In this document: positions 31,159 to 42,535 of the stretch, one piece after another
How the letters are laid out: every line of letters begins with the position of its first letter
How positions within the stretch are numbered: the first letter of the stretch is position 1
Origin: Beverwykella pulmonaria
Taxonomy: Eukaryota > Ascomycota > Dothideomycetes > Pleosporales > Melanommataceae
Direction of reading: 5' to 3'
Assembly (NCBI GenBank): GCA_001599595.1
Contig: BCHH01000010.1
Location: 1,681,035-1,745,034 of the forward strand
Length of the DNA stretch: 64,000 nt
Program-made: the position numbers and the translations under genes
The notes under the pieces: generated by a model
What the model saw: the letters and a program-made list of their open reading frames with translations, nothing else
The model's database searches: none
What the model was told of the DNA's origin: nothing

Positions 31159-33315
31159 GGTGGGAGATAAATAAATGCTGGATTTAAAAATAAACAATGT
31201 ATAGTGAATTAGAATAAAAAGGAGTTAATGAAAAGAGCTGCGAAGACGTGTAGTATATATAGTGAGCCATACTAGCATGGCAGTTTAACGCCTGAGTGAC
31301 GATCAAAGTTTATATCCGATCACGCTCCAATATAGTTCTATAATTATCTTAAATTTTCACTCGTAATTCACTCGGCGCGAGCTACTTAGGTGTCTTTGAA
31401 CATTCTCCTGGTGCAAAGAAATCTATCAGATATAGGGAGATTTGTTCAATTTTCTTGTAACTGGATGCATGCATAGCCTCCTTTAATATAGACTAGTGGC
31501 ACAGGTTGATTTGGTATAGATGTCAATGTTACCACGGACCCAAGGGTCGTCATCACGATCAAGGATACGCCCAAATAAACTGACGAAAATAAAGCCTATG
31601 CGAGGCCTTACAGTGGCTGTGAACTAGTTTGGAATTCCTTCAACGATTAACCCATTACATGCGTACGCGTTTGCAAAATATCTTCCAAAACATCTCGGAC
31701 TGGTGAGCACGCATTTTCGTAGAGTGTCAAAGACAGGGCTGGCTGCGGAACATGCGGTGAGAAACTTTGTCTCGTTGTCCATCGATTCAAAAAAGACATG
31801 CACCGTGCGCGTCGATCAGCACAGTGAGCTTTAATAGGCATACCTGGTAGCCTCCGATCTGCACATTTACACTTTTCTCCTAGCCTCTAATCACCCTGAA
31901 CGGAATAGTATGGATGACAAACAGGGGTGATGGCGTGGTTGCTTATTCCCTATTCCGGCTCCGACTCCAGCCTTATTTTGCTAGCCTTGAATATTCTTTC
32001 GCTTGTAGAACGTTGGCGTTGACATTTAAATACACCGCGTCTTCAGGCACTTGAAGCCCGGGCATCGCCGCGCCGACATGCGCTTCAGTACTGCAGCCAC
32101 CTCCAGATTCAACTGAGTCGCTCAAGCTTTTTCTAGTGGTTCAGGTTAAGTCCGGCGAAGTTTTTTGCTCGTATTGACTCCGCTTGATGCGTGGATGGCG
32201 GAGGAAAAGTGCGGCACAAGTAGCAACTGCTTTTGTGGATTCTTGTAGTATGAGGCAAATGTGCTGCTAATTTCAGAGCGAATGAGATTGATGAATTGAA
32301 GGTGGAGACAGAGATCAAAGATAGTACATGCGAGCACGTTCGAGTGATTAGCAAGTTTTCTTTCTTTGAGTATAAAAAGTTGAGTCCTGCTATCTCCAGC
32401 TGATGCATCAATGCAAAAAGCAGCGCCTTGATCTACTACGCAATACGCATCAGATGCGCTGGTTCGGGCATGTCCGAGCAATAAATATTTCACTCGATAC
32501 AAATAAGCTACAATCATATTTGCATCTTTCCTGTGATGCAAAAAGATATTAGTCTTACAAGCTCCTCACCCCCTTTTCCCGTTACGCGTTAAGTTCGAAA
32601 ACATTATGCACCGTAAGGCTAATTTTGTGCATAGCGCCAATCCACGCCATGAAGGCCTTGCAACGACACTGTGGTTGTTAATTTGTCGACTGCTGTGAAG
32701 CGAAAGGGGATGCTACACACATAACGAAACATGTGGGAATTTGGTGAAAGATTTCCATCGCGATACGCTGTGCCATCCGTATTTGATAGAGGCTTTCTTG
32801 AAGCTAGGATTGTGAACTGCGTACATGTAAGAGTTCGATATGAAAGATGGGATGATGGGGAAAAGGGCCACTAGTGTAGTTTAGATCTGAACAGGAGGGT
32901 GTAGTTCGTTATCATAAGAAGCATCCTAGAAATAGTGTGAGTGAGACACACACCCTACACAATATTCACAACCCTATACCGACCTATACTTCTCACCATC
33001 CAGCTTACAAATTCACATCTTCTTCTGGGGCTGAGTATTCTCTTATTCACCCCATCCGTGTATTTTAAACCGACATGGAGAATGGTACACTCCGTGGATG
33101 AGAGATAGTGAAACACGCTTAGTTTAGCCCCAGTGGCGCCGTGTTCCTGGCTATGTTTATACCGATAGCATTCTTACCGCAGGCAGTGCAAGGGATAGCA
33201 TACCCTCCATTTAGAACACGTTACTTTCATGCACGGATCATGGTTCCTGCGACGCTACTCATTCATTCATGGGAGGCTGTATCACAAATTACACCATGAT
33301 GATTTTGTACGTGCC
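31159..33315. other. Intergenic, no supported gene
   Basis: More than 2 kb of AT-rich sequence. The first few hundred bases are presumably the promoter of the amidinotransferase gene. A 131-codon minus frame at 32146-32541 has no recognised motif. Confidence 0.5.
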
Positions 33316-33741
33316 GGGTTGTTTTGCACTAGCCGAAATCGGTAGTTAGTTCTATCAGAAGTACCGACCGGGGTAGCGGCCTTGCACAAATTTGTGCGCG
33401 ACAGCGGGCATAAGGCTGATAATAACTTCTTAGCATCATAGCAAGGTTTTAAGGCTCAATAAGGCCGTTTATAAGTATTATGGAGTGGTAAGAGCTTGAT
33501 GGTGGTGCTATAGAGAAGGAACTCTGTCACGCCATAGAAGGAGGCTCTCTGCAAATCAGGCGCGAAGGCGACGATGCAAACGTAATTTATAGGTGTAACT
33601 GCCCTGGATCTTCAAAAATAGCCACAGTACATTATTTATATATAATTTTAGTGAAGCTCGACGTGTGTGCAGAGTTATAGTCGCTTGAAGTCAAAGTACC
33701 CGTTATATTTTCCGGCACAGGTGGTTTTCCGCCACGGGTGG
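33316..33741 (+). repeat. Diverged dispersed repeat, copy A (426 bp)
   Basis: It begins GGGTTGTTTTGCACTAG and ends CGCCACGGGTGG. It aligns along its whole length with copy B at 38408-38832 (425 bp, same orientation) and partly with copy C at 38853-39045. Shared blocks include CCTTGCACAAA, GAAGGCGAC and AAAGTACCCGT. Many differences are transitions, as expected after RIP or ageing. Confidence 0.75.
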
Positions 33742-34161
33742 ACGGACGTTAGTTAGATTTCAGCGCTCTACATTTGTTTGGTGGCTCCATAGAGTATTTG
33801 CGACAGAAATGCTGTTAAATGCATGCACTCGTTATTATCAGATCATAATAGCCAAGAATTCACATCTAGAATGTATGGCATAAAGAGAATATCGCGGCAG
33901 TCTGATGTTCTCTAAGATTAACTACCAAGCTCGAATTGCTGGGAGAGTAAGTCCGCCCTCACTTATTATTATTTCTTAGATGTCTTGCACAGTGCCAGAG
34001 AGTTGGTATAACGGTGTGGAGGTGTGGAGCGTCTTGAAGAGAAGGGGAAATAGGATTGGTTCGGCGACGTGATGAGTATGTTTGTATCATCCGCGGGAGC
34101 TTGCATGCAGACCCGTTTTCAGCGAGTGATAATGGTTAGGAACTCCTCCAAAATACGAAAA

Positions 34162-37133
34162 TTACATGACCTCGCACCATCCCTTCTGGTTCTCAATCTG
34201 TTGTTGTGGTGATTCATCTGCATCCACTACATTTCCATCCGCACTATCTCTTCCGCCTTTCCTCATCCCCGTCCCCATCCCCACCCCCGTTCTTTCTTGT
34301 CCTTCTACTACTTCTTCTACCTCCAAAGTCCCGCTTAGCGGATACGGATTTCCCAACAACAACCTCCATCCCTCCTCCACCTCCAAAAATGCACTCGCAA
34401 ACTCAAACAGTCTTCCAGCTACACACGCCCTATGCAAATCCATCGGATCCGCCCTCTCCAACACCCGCCTATAAATCTCTACAAGCGTGCACATATCTTC
34501 CAGTGTGTTACAATTGACGAAGCCGTAGTCGCAGCTGATTGCCGGGATAGGCGGATGTGTGGCTGGATCCGCGTTCTCGAGGAATTGTTTAAGATCCCAG
34601 ACGGATGGATGCGGACCCGACGGCGGGACGGAGAAGAATGATTCGAGATGAGGTAACCGCGTGCGCAAATTCTTGAGGCCGTGAGAGTTTATGAGTTGGA
34701 GTAGTGTCCCGGCTTCGTAGGATTTCCAGAATGCAGCGAACGAGGCTGTGTGCGTGAGACTGCGCCGCTTGTTGTGGAATGTGTAGAAGAAACTGCCATC
34801 GCTGGGGACAAGCAGGAGAAGGTATATGTCTACCAGCTGACTTTCCTCGGCCCTGTTGCGGCAGGTTACAAAGGCGAAGGTGTGGTACAGCATTGTGCTC
34901 GGGTTTGGAGTAAAGCGGTGCAAGATGTGTGATAACAGGAAGAAGCTATCCCGTTTGGCCTCAGGCTTCAGCTCACTTGGGTGCGTATTGCGGTCCCGAG
35001 GATCAAGGTACAGTTTTGCTTTATCGACGAAAGTCTCTGCAAAACTTCGCTCTGCTTCTTCTTTGGTTGTAGGCTTCTGCAGACGGTGCAGATTTTTGAG
35101 CCACCAGGGGAAGTACTGGCCACGATGGGATTCCGGTATTCTGTAGTAAATTTCTTTGATCTTCTCGACCATGATACCTTTGACGCGCCATTCATGTAAG
35201 TCAGTCGATGTAATGTCGCCGAAGAGACGAATGCCTTGGTATAGCCCAAGGAGGTGAGATCGGTCACTGGCGTCAAAGACGTTATTAAAGCCGAAATCTT
35301 GCAAGACGTCTTCGTCCACGGGCATAATGTCTTCAGCCAATGACTTCCAGAGATAGTCCGCTGAGGTGAGTGGGCGCTTTGAGCATGTGAATAGGTGATA
35401 TACGGATGCTTTGCCTTCGCAAGATTCACTGCAGAAGCGCCCTTTACTGCAGTAGCTGCATCTTCTTTTTGTTGGCCGATCACATACATCGCATTCTGGT
35501 TCGTACTCTTTCTCGTTTGATGTGGAATGATAACGGTTGACGAGATTCTCTGACCTCTCTGATCGCCTGTAAGAATTAGCTTTGAGGGATATTGAAGTAT
35601 GATTTTGAACTGTCTTACCTTCTGAACATCTCTGCAACTCGATCCTGCTCCGCCTTCACAATTAGACGATCAATCTGCGCTCGCCTCGCCGAAATTTCGT
35701 CATGCTGAGTACCGACTAGACTGCTGCCTCCAAATACTGAAGTTCGTTCATGTCGAACTTTGCCTGCCACTAGGGTGACCAGCTTCTTCACTATCTCATT
35801 CTGCAGTGATATTACAGCCACACTTATCCGCTTGACCTGTTCCGGGAGAAGCAACTCCATATTTGGAATAGTCCATGGCTTGAAAAGACGACCGTGGCAT
35901 CCCCGTGCATTCAAGTGTCCATATGACTGGATAAACGAATGACACATGAAGCAACACAGCTTACTACATCCAATGTAAGGGAATATTCCAAAGCCAGACG
36001 TATTGGCTGTGTTCAAGTGCATCAGTAATTGCACCTCGGCGTGAATGTTCAGCTTCTGTCTCTGTCGCTTCATGAACTGGCATTCAAGTTGACTTAGAGT
36101 CCACTTTTGACCCATGACGGCCTGAATTGTATCTTTTTTTGTATCGAGGCCAAGAATATCAAATGTCTCTCTTAGATTTATGAGGCGATGCGGCGGCCTT
36201 GCGGGTGCAGGAGGTCGAGACACTAGGGCGATGGTGATATGCGTGAAGCTTGGGAACGTTAGGGCGGTTTCCTTGAACTTTTTGAATGTAACTCTCAGCC
36301 GTGCAATTAGACAGATGTTGACCCAAAGTTTCCTTGATGTAGAAGATGCTCTTGAAGAGTTGTTGAGCATTTGCTCTATATTGCTTGACCGGCGCAGGTC
36401 GTACGCTGCGATAACAAGTCTTGAATGTCGGTCAAGAGTGCTTTCGTCATTGACATTTGGGTTGAAAAGAAGTTCGCGTAGGATCGACAATTCTGAAGCA
36501 AGGTCTGAACTGTCGCCTGTTGTGTCAAGATATGTCTTCCTAAATCCTGCCTCGAAAGCTTTGAAGCTCGCTCTCAGATCAGGTATATAGCTGCTTTGTA
36601 TCCGACTCTGGTGGTATGACACCAGCTCTTCCCACAGACGTACATCTAGATTTGTATCTAAACAGGTATCATTAGATGAGCTGTCGATGAAAAGTCATTC
36701 TATTGAACATACCTTCGCCACGCGAATATGATTCCAACAGCCTCTCTAGGACAGTAAAGATAGGCTTGTCAGCCTCTGAGAACCCCTCATTCCGAGCGAT
36801 CCAGATAGACACGCTGTCTTCACTCTCCCTCATAGCAGAGCAAGCGACTGCAGTTCCGCCCTTCTTGTTTGCCGCGAACTCCGCCAAACAGTCTAGAAAC
36901 TTCTGCTTGAGCCTTCCATGTCCAGAGCCTGCTATTAGATGAGCGCAGATAGTGTTCACACTAGATACGCCCTCATCGTCGTTATTATCGCTACTATAGT
37001 CTTCGTCGATCACGGCGTCAGATAGCGAGGAGGCTTCGGCCTGGCCGCCGTTTCGAAGCGATAGGAGATTGGCTAGAGAGTGAAAATGGGACCAGTTTAG
37101 GCCTGGACAGTCCCAGTTGAATGTTTCACTCAT
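34162..37133 (-). CDS. OTT_1508-like deaminase domain fused to MYND zinc finger
   Basis: Three exons, 37133-36713, 36657-35619 and 35566-34162, with introns of 55 and 52 nt; 954 aa. The middle domain (~300-400) has the features of the OTT_1508-like deaminases: HAEVQLLMHLN (HAE at 346-348) followed by PYIGCSKLCCFMCHSF with Cys371, 375, 376 and 379, and then GRLFKPW. The HAE plus CxxC arrangement is the zinc-binding and proton-shuttle signature of the cytidine-deaminase fold. A MYND finger follows at 512-548 (CDVC, CSYC, FCSESC, HLFTC), with a ~400-residue C-terminal region lacking known motifs. The substrate (nucleic acid, nucleotide or protein) is unknown. The start was taken at the Met of MSETFNW. 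The gene is bracketed by diverged direct repeats. Assignment of the deaminase family is from motif memory, not a search. Confidence 0.78.
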
Positions 37134-37339
37134 TTCAAAACACAAAACTATCGATCGTGCTGATGGTGTGTGATGCGTAGCTGTGCGGGGTCGGCCAGGA
37201 CTCAGGTGTGAAGGGTGACACGCCTGCAGACCAATCATCCAACGTAAGGTCTATACGTACCACTGCCGCGGAACAGAAGTCGCGTGTCATCTTTGCTGCG
37301 TCCCGAGCAGAGAAATGAACAAATGGTCAACTAGTAGTG

Positions 37340-37654
37340 TCAACTGTTGAGATATCTTTTCATTTCTTGCTCTATGGCTCCATCGTATCCTTGCACTTCT
37401 ACACAATGGCCCGCTAGCCACAGCAAGTGTCTGGTAAGCCTCATATGCCGCTGTCGTTCCGTTCTTTCCATCAATTCCGCAACCGCTATATCTGCGAGCG
37501 CTTGCATCACAGCTGCCCTATCCGCTTGTTTTCGGTCATCGTATAAGGATGAAACTGATGTCGCGCTGTTGCCAGAACGACTGGCACCCGTGTTCGGCGG
37601 GTAGGAGGATGGAGTCGAAGAAGGTGCTGAGGAGATGCTACTATCACTGGCCAT
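37340..37654 (-). CDS. Small hypothetical protein upstream of the deaminase gene
   Basis: A 104-codon frame. The Ser/Pro-rich N-terminal half (SSAPSSTPSSYPPNTGAS) is probably disordered. The C-terminal half is a plausible helix pair around AVMQALADIAVAELMERTER and RHLLWLAGHCVE. It lies ~200 bp upstream of, and on the same strand as, the deaminase-MYND gene. No family recognised; it could be a fortuitous frame. Confidence 0.4.
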   Translation of the reverse strand: MASDSSISSAPSSTPSSYPPNTGASRSGNSATSVSSLYDDRKQADRAAVMQALADIAVAELMERTERQRHMRLTRHLLWLAGHCVEVQGYDGAIEQEMKRYLNS

Positions 37655-38407
37655 TGGGGAGTCGTAAGTAAGTTGAGGTTTGAGCGGGTTTGCAGCGTTG
37701 ACCTGTTCATGAGCCGCGCAGCCTTTGCCTATTTACGCTTTTAACAACGTTGCACAGGGTCATTGCAGAGTCTTATAGAATTCCTGCTCTGCTTAAACTT
37801 GCGTAACTTATGTACTAAACCTTAAGTGCCACAAAAATGCTCTGCTCCTTCTATTGAGTTACAACTACTATCTATTACATCTCAACATTGTGCAATAGAA
37901 CAACCTGCACCTATCTAAACTCACACAACGCAAAGCGACGTTGTCTAAGTCTTTAGAGTGCCGCCTTGTTACACTACTAGGGAATAGTTTCTAATTAGTT
38001 AGAGTGCTAGCTAGATGTCTACTGTTACACAATGCAGCTACAGTTGTGTCGCGGCAGAGTTGCGCCTAATGTGAATAATGTTAATGTTGTAGATGGTGCA
38101 AATGTGAGAGAGTGTGATTTTGCAGTGAAACGTAGAAGGCATGTGGAGGTTAACTAGTAGATTGCAGTCTTACAGCGCTTGGATAGTTGCTTGCGATTAA
38201 AGGGTTTGCTGCTAGATAGACAAGACTAAAGAAGACCACCTAAGGAGTAGGGTTAGTTATTGCTGTGGCCAGTAAGTGTGGCTGACCTTTTGCTAAACAG
38301 TTTAGAATTAAACTTCCGCGAGGCACAGACTTGGCAGCCACAAGCTTAGTTTATAAAATGAAATTGATAAATAATTAAAGTACACAGCTAACTATAGAGA
38401 ACGGCTA
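37655..38407. other. AT-rich intergenic, no supported gene
   Basis: No frame of note on either strand. The sequence is AT-rich, consistent with decayed repeat DNA. Confidence 0.5.
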
Positions 38408-38832
38408 GGGTTGTTTTGCATCACCAAAATCGGAAGCTACTCTAATTAGAAGTACTGACTAGGGTTGCAGCCTTGCACAAACTTGCGCGCGGCAGCAGAC
38501 GTACAACTAATAGTAACTTCTTGATATCGTAATAATGTTCGCAGGCTTAGATATCACGATTGTGAGTGTTGTAGAGTGGTTAGGACCTGAGGGCAAGGCC
38601 CTGGGGAAGGAAGTCTATCTTATCACGAAATGAGACTCTCTACATATCATTGTAGATGGCGACAATGCATATTGTAATTTTTACAAAGCAACGTTTCTAA
38701 ATGACTGAAAGTAGCTACAGCACATTATTAACACATTATTCCAGTGAAGCCTGACGTGTGCACCAAGTTATGGTTGTTTGAAGCCAAAGTACCCGTGGAG
38801 TTTTTCGACAGGTGGTTTTTCGCTACGGGTGG
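38408..38832 (+). repeat. Diverged dispersed repeat, copy B (425 bp)
   Basis: It starts GGGTTGTTTTGCATCACC and ends CGCTACGGGTGG. It is collinear with copy A and lies ~5.1 kb downstream in the same orientation, so the two flank the deaminase gene and the small frame upstream of it. Confidence 0.75.
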
Positions 38833-38852
38833 ATTGACTTTAGGAGCTTAAC

Positions 38853-39045
38853 AGTAATGCTGTAAGGAAGGAACTCTGTTTCTCTATAAGAAGAGGCTCT
38901 CTGTAAATCAAGCGCGAAGGCGACAATACATAACATAATTTTTAGATAGAAAGGGACCTAGACGTCCAGGAGTAGCTACAGCACATGGCCTATACAGGGT
39001 TATCGTAAATATCAACATGTGCACAGAATTTGAGTCGCTTGAACC
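38853..39045 (+). repeat. Truncated third copy (C) of the dispersed repeat
   Basis: It matches the central part of copies A and B (GGAAGGAACTCTGT, GAGGCTCTCTG, GCGCGAAGGCGAC, CTACAGCACAT, GAGTCGCTTGAA) immediately after copy B, in the same orientation. Confidence 0.65.
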
Positions 39046-39475
39046 TTGTCTATCTGCCTTCTTCTGCATCAGTCGCCGCAGCTAATGTGTTGTAGCTTTA
39101 AGGATAGTGTGGCCGCTGGCCTCTGGCGTTCGCTGTTCAATATTCATTATCAACAAGCTAGTTAGTGTCGTTGACGTGAAATTGCAACGCGGGAGCCTAC
39201 TAGCTCTCGCTCTATCAACTGCGTCCAGGTTGATGGCATCCTCCTTGCTTATAGAACACTCGCCGCCGCAACATTCCGGGGCTGAGATAGTCAAAATTTC
39301 GGGCTAGTCGCCTGTCTGCGTATCTATATTGTCTTCCTGTGGGCAGCTCTCGTCGGTATCTAACTTAGGCTGACTTTCTTCAATAACAACCGCATTCTCT
39401 ACGCAATGTTAGAAATAGTATGTGCAAGCTGCTAACCTAATTTAGCCTGGGTACTTACAGCGCTGCCAACAGTAG

Positions 39476-39597
39476 GTAGTACTAGCCGTATTCTACGGCC
39501 AGTAGGGCCAATATGGCAGTAGATAGCGTAGAACGTTCACCCCCGTAGTGGGTCCGTAGCGTAGGGTCTTTGGGGACCGTAGTACGGCTGTACTGTC
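39476..39597. other. CCGTAG-rich imperfect hairpin
   Basis: GTACTAGCCGTATTCTACGG on the left and the complement of GGACCGTAGTACGGCTGTAC on the right form an imperfect inverted repeat around ~80 bp rich in CCGTAG/CTACGG. It could be the terminus of a mobile element or an isolated palindrome. Confidence 0.35.
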
Positions 39598-40224
39598 CTA
39601 TTTCGGCCAGAGGTGTGAATTGATGGTTTGGGAGGAGGATTCGGCCGAGCTGCCTATTTCAGGCATACGATGTCTCCACAAATGCATAGCTTTGGCCCCT
39701 GACTGGCTTTTTGCCCTCATCACTATAATATTCTTAGCTTGTTTACAGTGTATATATATTGATTTTGACATGTTGCTCACCAGCTATTTTGCCTCCCAAA
39801 ATACACGTTCGACGCAGCTATCGCAGCCATCGCAGCCCTCAATGCCGTTGCTATATCATGCCTCTGCCGCCCATAGAACTCTAGCATCGGCCAGCTCCTC
39901 GCGATTTTTGTCACTGTCGACCCAGCGCACCTACAAGTATCCTGGCGGCGGCAATTTTGGCAAGGACTTTGATATTGATTGGAACAACCTCTGGCATGGT
40001 GGACGAAAGCTGGCACCTGCGCGCGTGAGCTACTGTGTGGCATAAGTTGAAGACTTTGGGTGGCTGTAAACTAGCATTAATCTAGTAATACGGTGCAGAG
40101 TTAAGTTACTTTAACAAGGAGCTGCAGAGCAGAAAGTTGTTCTTTCTCTGCAAGAAATGCCACCTAAGTAAGTTAGCTAGCAGTCTCTACGTTGTTAATA
40201 ACAGTACAATATATATCTAAGAGC

Positions 40225-40558
40225 ATATGCGGAAGGTCTATTTCATCAACCAAGACACTAGTCTGCTGCCTATGCCTGCTGCTATACAGTCAGATCTATG
40301 GCCAAAAGCTGCTGGCGCAAAATCTGGTGTTGCTTATTCGCCATGGCAAGAAGAAGAGCTGTCAAAGGGTACGTTGACTGGGTGATACTGCACGATTTGA
40401 GTTTTGTGATGGCAACTTTGACAGCTAGTTAAGGCTTGTTGACGTGGAACTAAATAGAGCTCCTGCGCGCCCTGCCAAACAACTACACTACACTTTCTAT
40501 ACATATTAGAAAAGCGCTTGTGGGCTGCACTTCTTCAAGCCTAGACGCTTAAAACTGT
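40225..40558 (+). pseudogene. Degraded hAT-like transposase fragment
   Basis: One frame reads a proline-containing leader, then DWVILHDLSFVMATLTAS, stop, GLLTWN, stop, IELLRALPNNYTTLSIHIRK and a final stop. The W-I/V-x-x-D-x-x-F pattern followed by a leucine-rich block and a T-x-S-x-x-I segment resembles the region before the catalytic core of hAT transposases. At least two in-frame stops make it inactive. The family call is tentative. Confidence 0.45.
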
Positions 40559-40654
40559 ATTGTACAGCTGTGCCACGCGCGAACGCGCGGCAGTACCAAA
40601 GACAAATAACCTAAAAGGCCAAGGTAGAAGCCCAAGGGGGCGCGCGAAGCGGCA

Positions 40655-40671
40655 TGTGTGTGTGTGTGTGT
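40655..40671. repeat. TG dinucleotide microsatellite
   Basis: About eight TG units in a non-coding stretch. Confidence 0.8.
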
Positions 40672-40939
40672 TTGTAAAGCTATAATACAGGTCAACAATA
40701 CTAAACCAACAACAATAGAAAATGGACAAAACAATACGTACGCAAGAGAAATGTGTGATGAGCTAAGCAAGAAAAGAAAATAGGAAGGCAGGATTGTTGA
40801 TATACTAGAGAAAAATGGTAGTTGCCCCCAACAACAACAACAAGATAATTCTCTTTTACCTTGAGAAACATAAGCCCCGCATTCACCTATTAACAAGTAC
40901 CCTATTTAGAGAGGAAAACTAGGTGAAAGCAATTGCCTC

Positions 40940-41827
40940 GTGGCTGACCAATTAGCTGTTGAGATTAGTGCATGTTCAAGAAATGCAAGGAGACGAAGGC
41001 TTGCTTGGATACTCGCTTCTATGACTGTACGGAACTATCTTGAGACAATTGGGTTGAATTGGGATCATCCAGAAGCCCAGGAACTATATTTCAGAGCTCT
41101 AAACGACCAAGACATTCGCGCCTTTGAGCGTCTCTACTTTTCTCGTTTGGACCCGAGAGACTGCCTTGGACATGCTATAGCTGAGTCCCTCTAAGCTTTA
41201 CTTGACACGGGCATAGACCCCGACTTCTGCCTTCACGCTTTCTGGTCACCAACACCTTACAGGTTATAGACTGTCACGTTTCCCCTTGGCTCCTCCCAAT
41301 GGTCTGGACTTCTTTTAGATACGATCGATTCCTGCACGTTTGCTGCGGTAACTGAGCGATGCCTTGTTGTGAAGTCAACTAGACGACACTTGTCAACGAA
41401 CTTCGGTTGCAAAAACCTTTCATGCAAATGTCCCTCCGACGGTGAGCATCTGCGCACTTGCACGCAACAAAGGGAGATGCATCGAAGTGAGAAGCGCCAA
41501 CTGAGCCTACTTGAAACAGCAATGTTTATCAATAACGAAGCTCGCGTGCCAAAGTCGTTGCGCTGCAGTGGAAGCCACTGGCATATCTCAGGTCTGGAAG
41601 AAGGCACAGAGTTTGATTTAGGAGCATCTGGGCGTCTGAAGTTGCTCGGTCCAGTTTCTGGTTCGCGAGGTATCTTGATGAAGTGGTCGGCACCAGGTGC
41701 GGCAGCTGAGGCTATGCATTGGCTCCAAGATCGAATACTAAGAAACGGCCGGAAACCTTGCCATTGGGAGCATGTTCTCGACGAATCGTCAGATACGGAG
41801 CCAATTCAAATACATGTGATATCATGA
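40940..41827 (+). pseudogene. Disrupted frame of ~295 codons, unknown family
   Basis: A single reading frame runs from an ATG-like start at 40940 to a TGA at 41827, broken only by TAA at 41192-41194 and TAG at 41267-41269. Sequence on both sides of the stops looks like one protein (LDPRDCLGHAIAESL, then ALLDTGIDPDFCLHAF, then SQWSGLLLDTID and so on). Both stops could come from Gln codons by a single C-to-T change, as RIP produces. I do not recognise the family. A spliced gene skipping the stops cannot be excluded: a GT/AG pair might remove both. Confidence 0.45.
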
Positions 41828-41948
41828 AATATGGTGTTTTCAGAAACATCGTCATAGGGAGCTGGGAACGGACATGGCCAGCTGAACAAGGCCGACGCAG
41901 TCTTGGCATATAATTACGATTTGCCATCGTTGTGGATGGAAGGAAAGC

Positions 41949-42190
41949 TAGACAATATACGCTGATTAGCGTGCTGTTGTGCTCTTTTCTTAGCGCCTTC
42001 TCATATCCATCCAGCGCTCGCCAATTCATCTCCTCTGCTACCTCGTACTTCCCCTGATACTGCAGCACCGACGCCAGGTTCTCACGCTAGCCAGCTTATC
42101 CGGGTGCTCTTTCCCTAACGCCTTCTCTCCTCCGTCTAGCCCTCGCCGGTGTATATCTTTTGCACACTTGTGCTCCCTATAATATAATAG
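41949..42190 (-). pseudogene. Kinesin-light-chain-type TPR remnant
   Basis: Two out-of-phase pieces read like consecutive TPR units: GLDGGEKALGKEHPDKLAS (~42090-42150) and LQYQGKYEVAEEMNWRALDG (~42010-42068). The Y/RALxGxEKxLGKEHPxTL pattern is typical of the TPR arrays ending fungal NLR-type proteins. No NACHT/NB-ARC domain remains nearby and the frame shifts between repeats, so this is a fragment. Confidence 0.6.
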
Positions 42191-42368
42191 TGCCAGCGCC
42201 AAGATTCTCAAGCTCGTTAGCGTGCGAAGATTATTCCGCCTGTGTATCCTCTTCCCCTAATTAGTTCTCACTGCTCTAATTGCTACAGTCACGTGTTAAA
42301 AGTTTGGTTCTCGAAGCACGCGCCAACGCGTCAATACAACAACACCTATTTTCCAGCAACTCTACACC

Positions 42369-42535
42369 ATGCCACAACGACATCGCGCATTTTCAGAAAT
42401 CAGTGGAACGCAGCAGGACGATCTAATTTAACTTTAGATGAGCGCCTGCAAATTATCGCGAAGTCCAAAGCTAGTTGCACAACAAAGGAGCTGGCTGATA
42501 AGTTTTGAATGCCATCTTGGGCATATACTCCATTC
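42369..42535 (+). pseudogene. Tc1/mariner-like transposase N-terminal remnant
   Basis: MPQRHRAFSEISG in one frame is followed, after a shift, by NLTLDERLQIIAKSKASCTT and KELADKF. This is a helix-turn-helix of the kind that begins Tc1/mariner-type transposases. The frame then ends and the catalytic DDE region is not recognisable downstream. Confidence 0.45.

Noticed and set aside
39620..40045. 141-codon plus frame
   Set aside because: A hydrophobic segment and a Ser-rich part, with no recognised family; it sits among decayed repeats and could be part of one.
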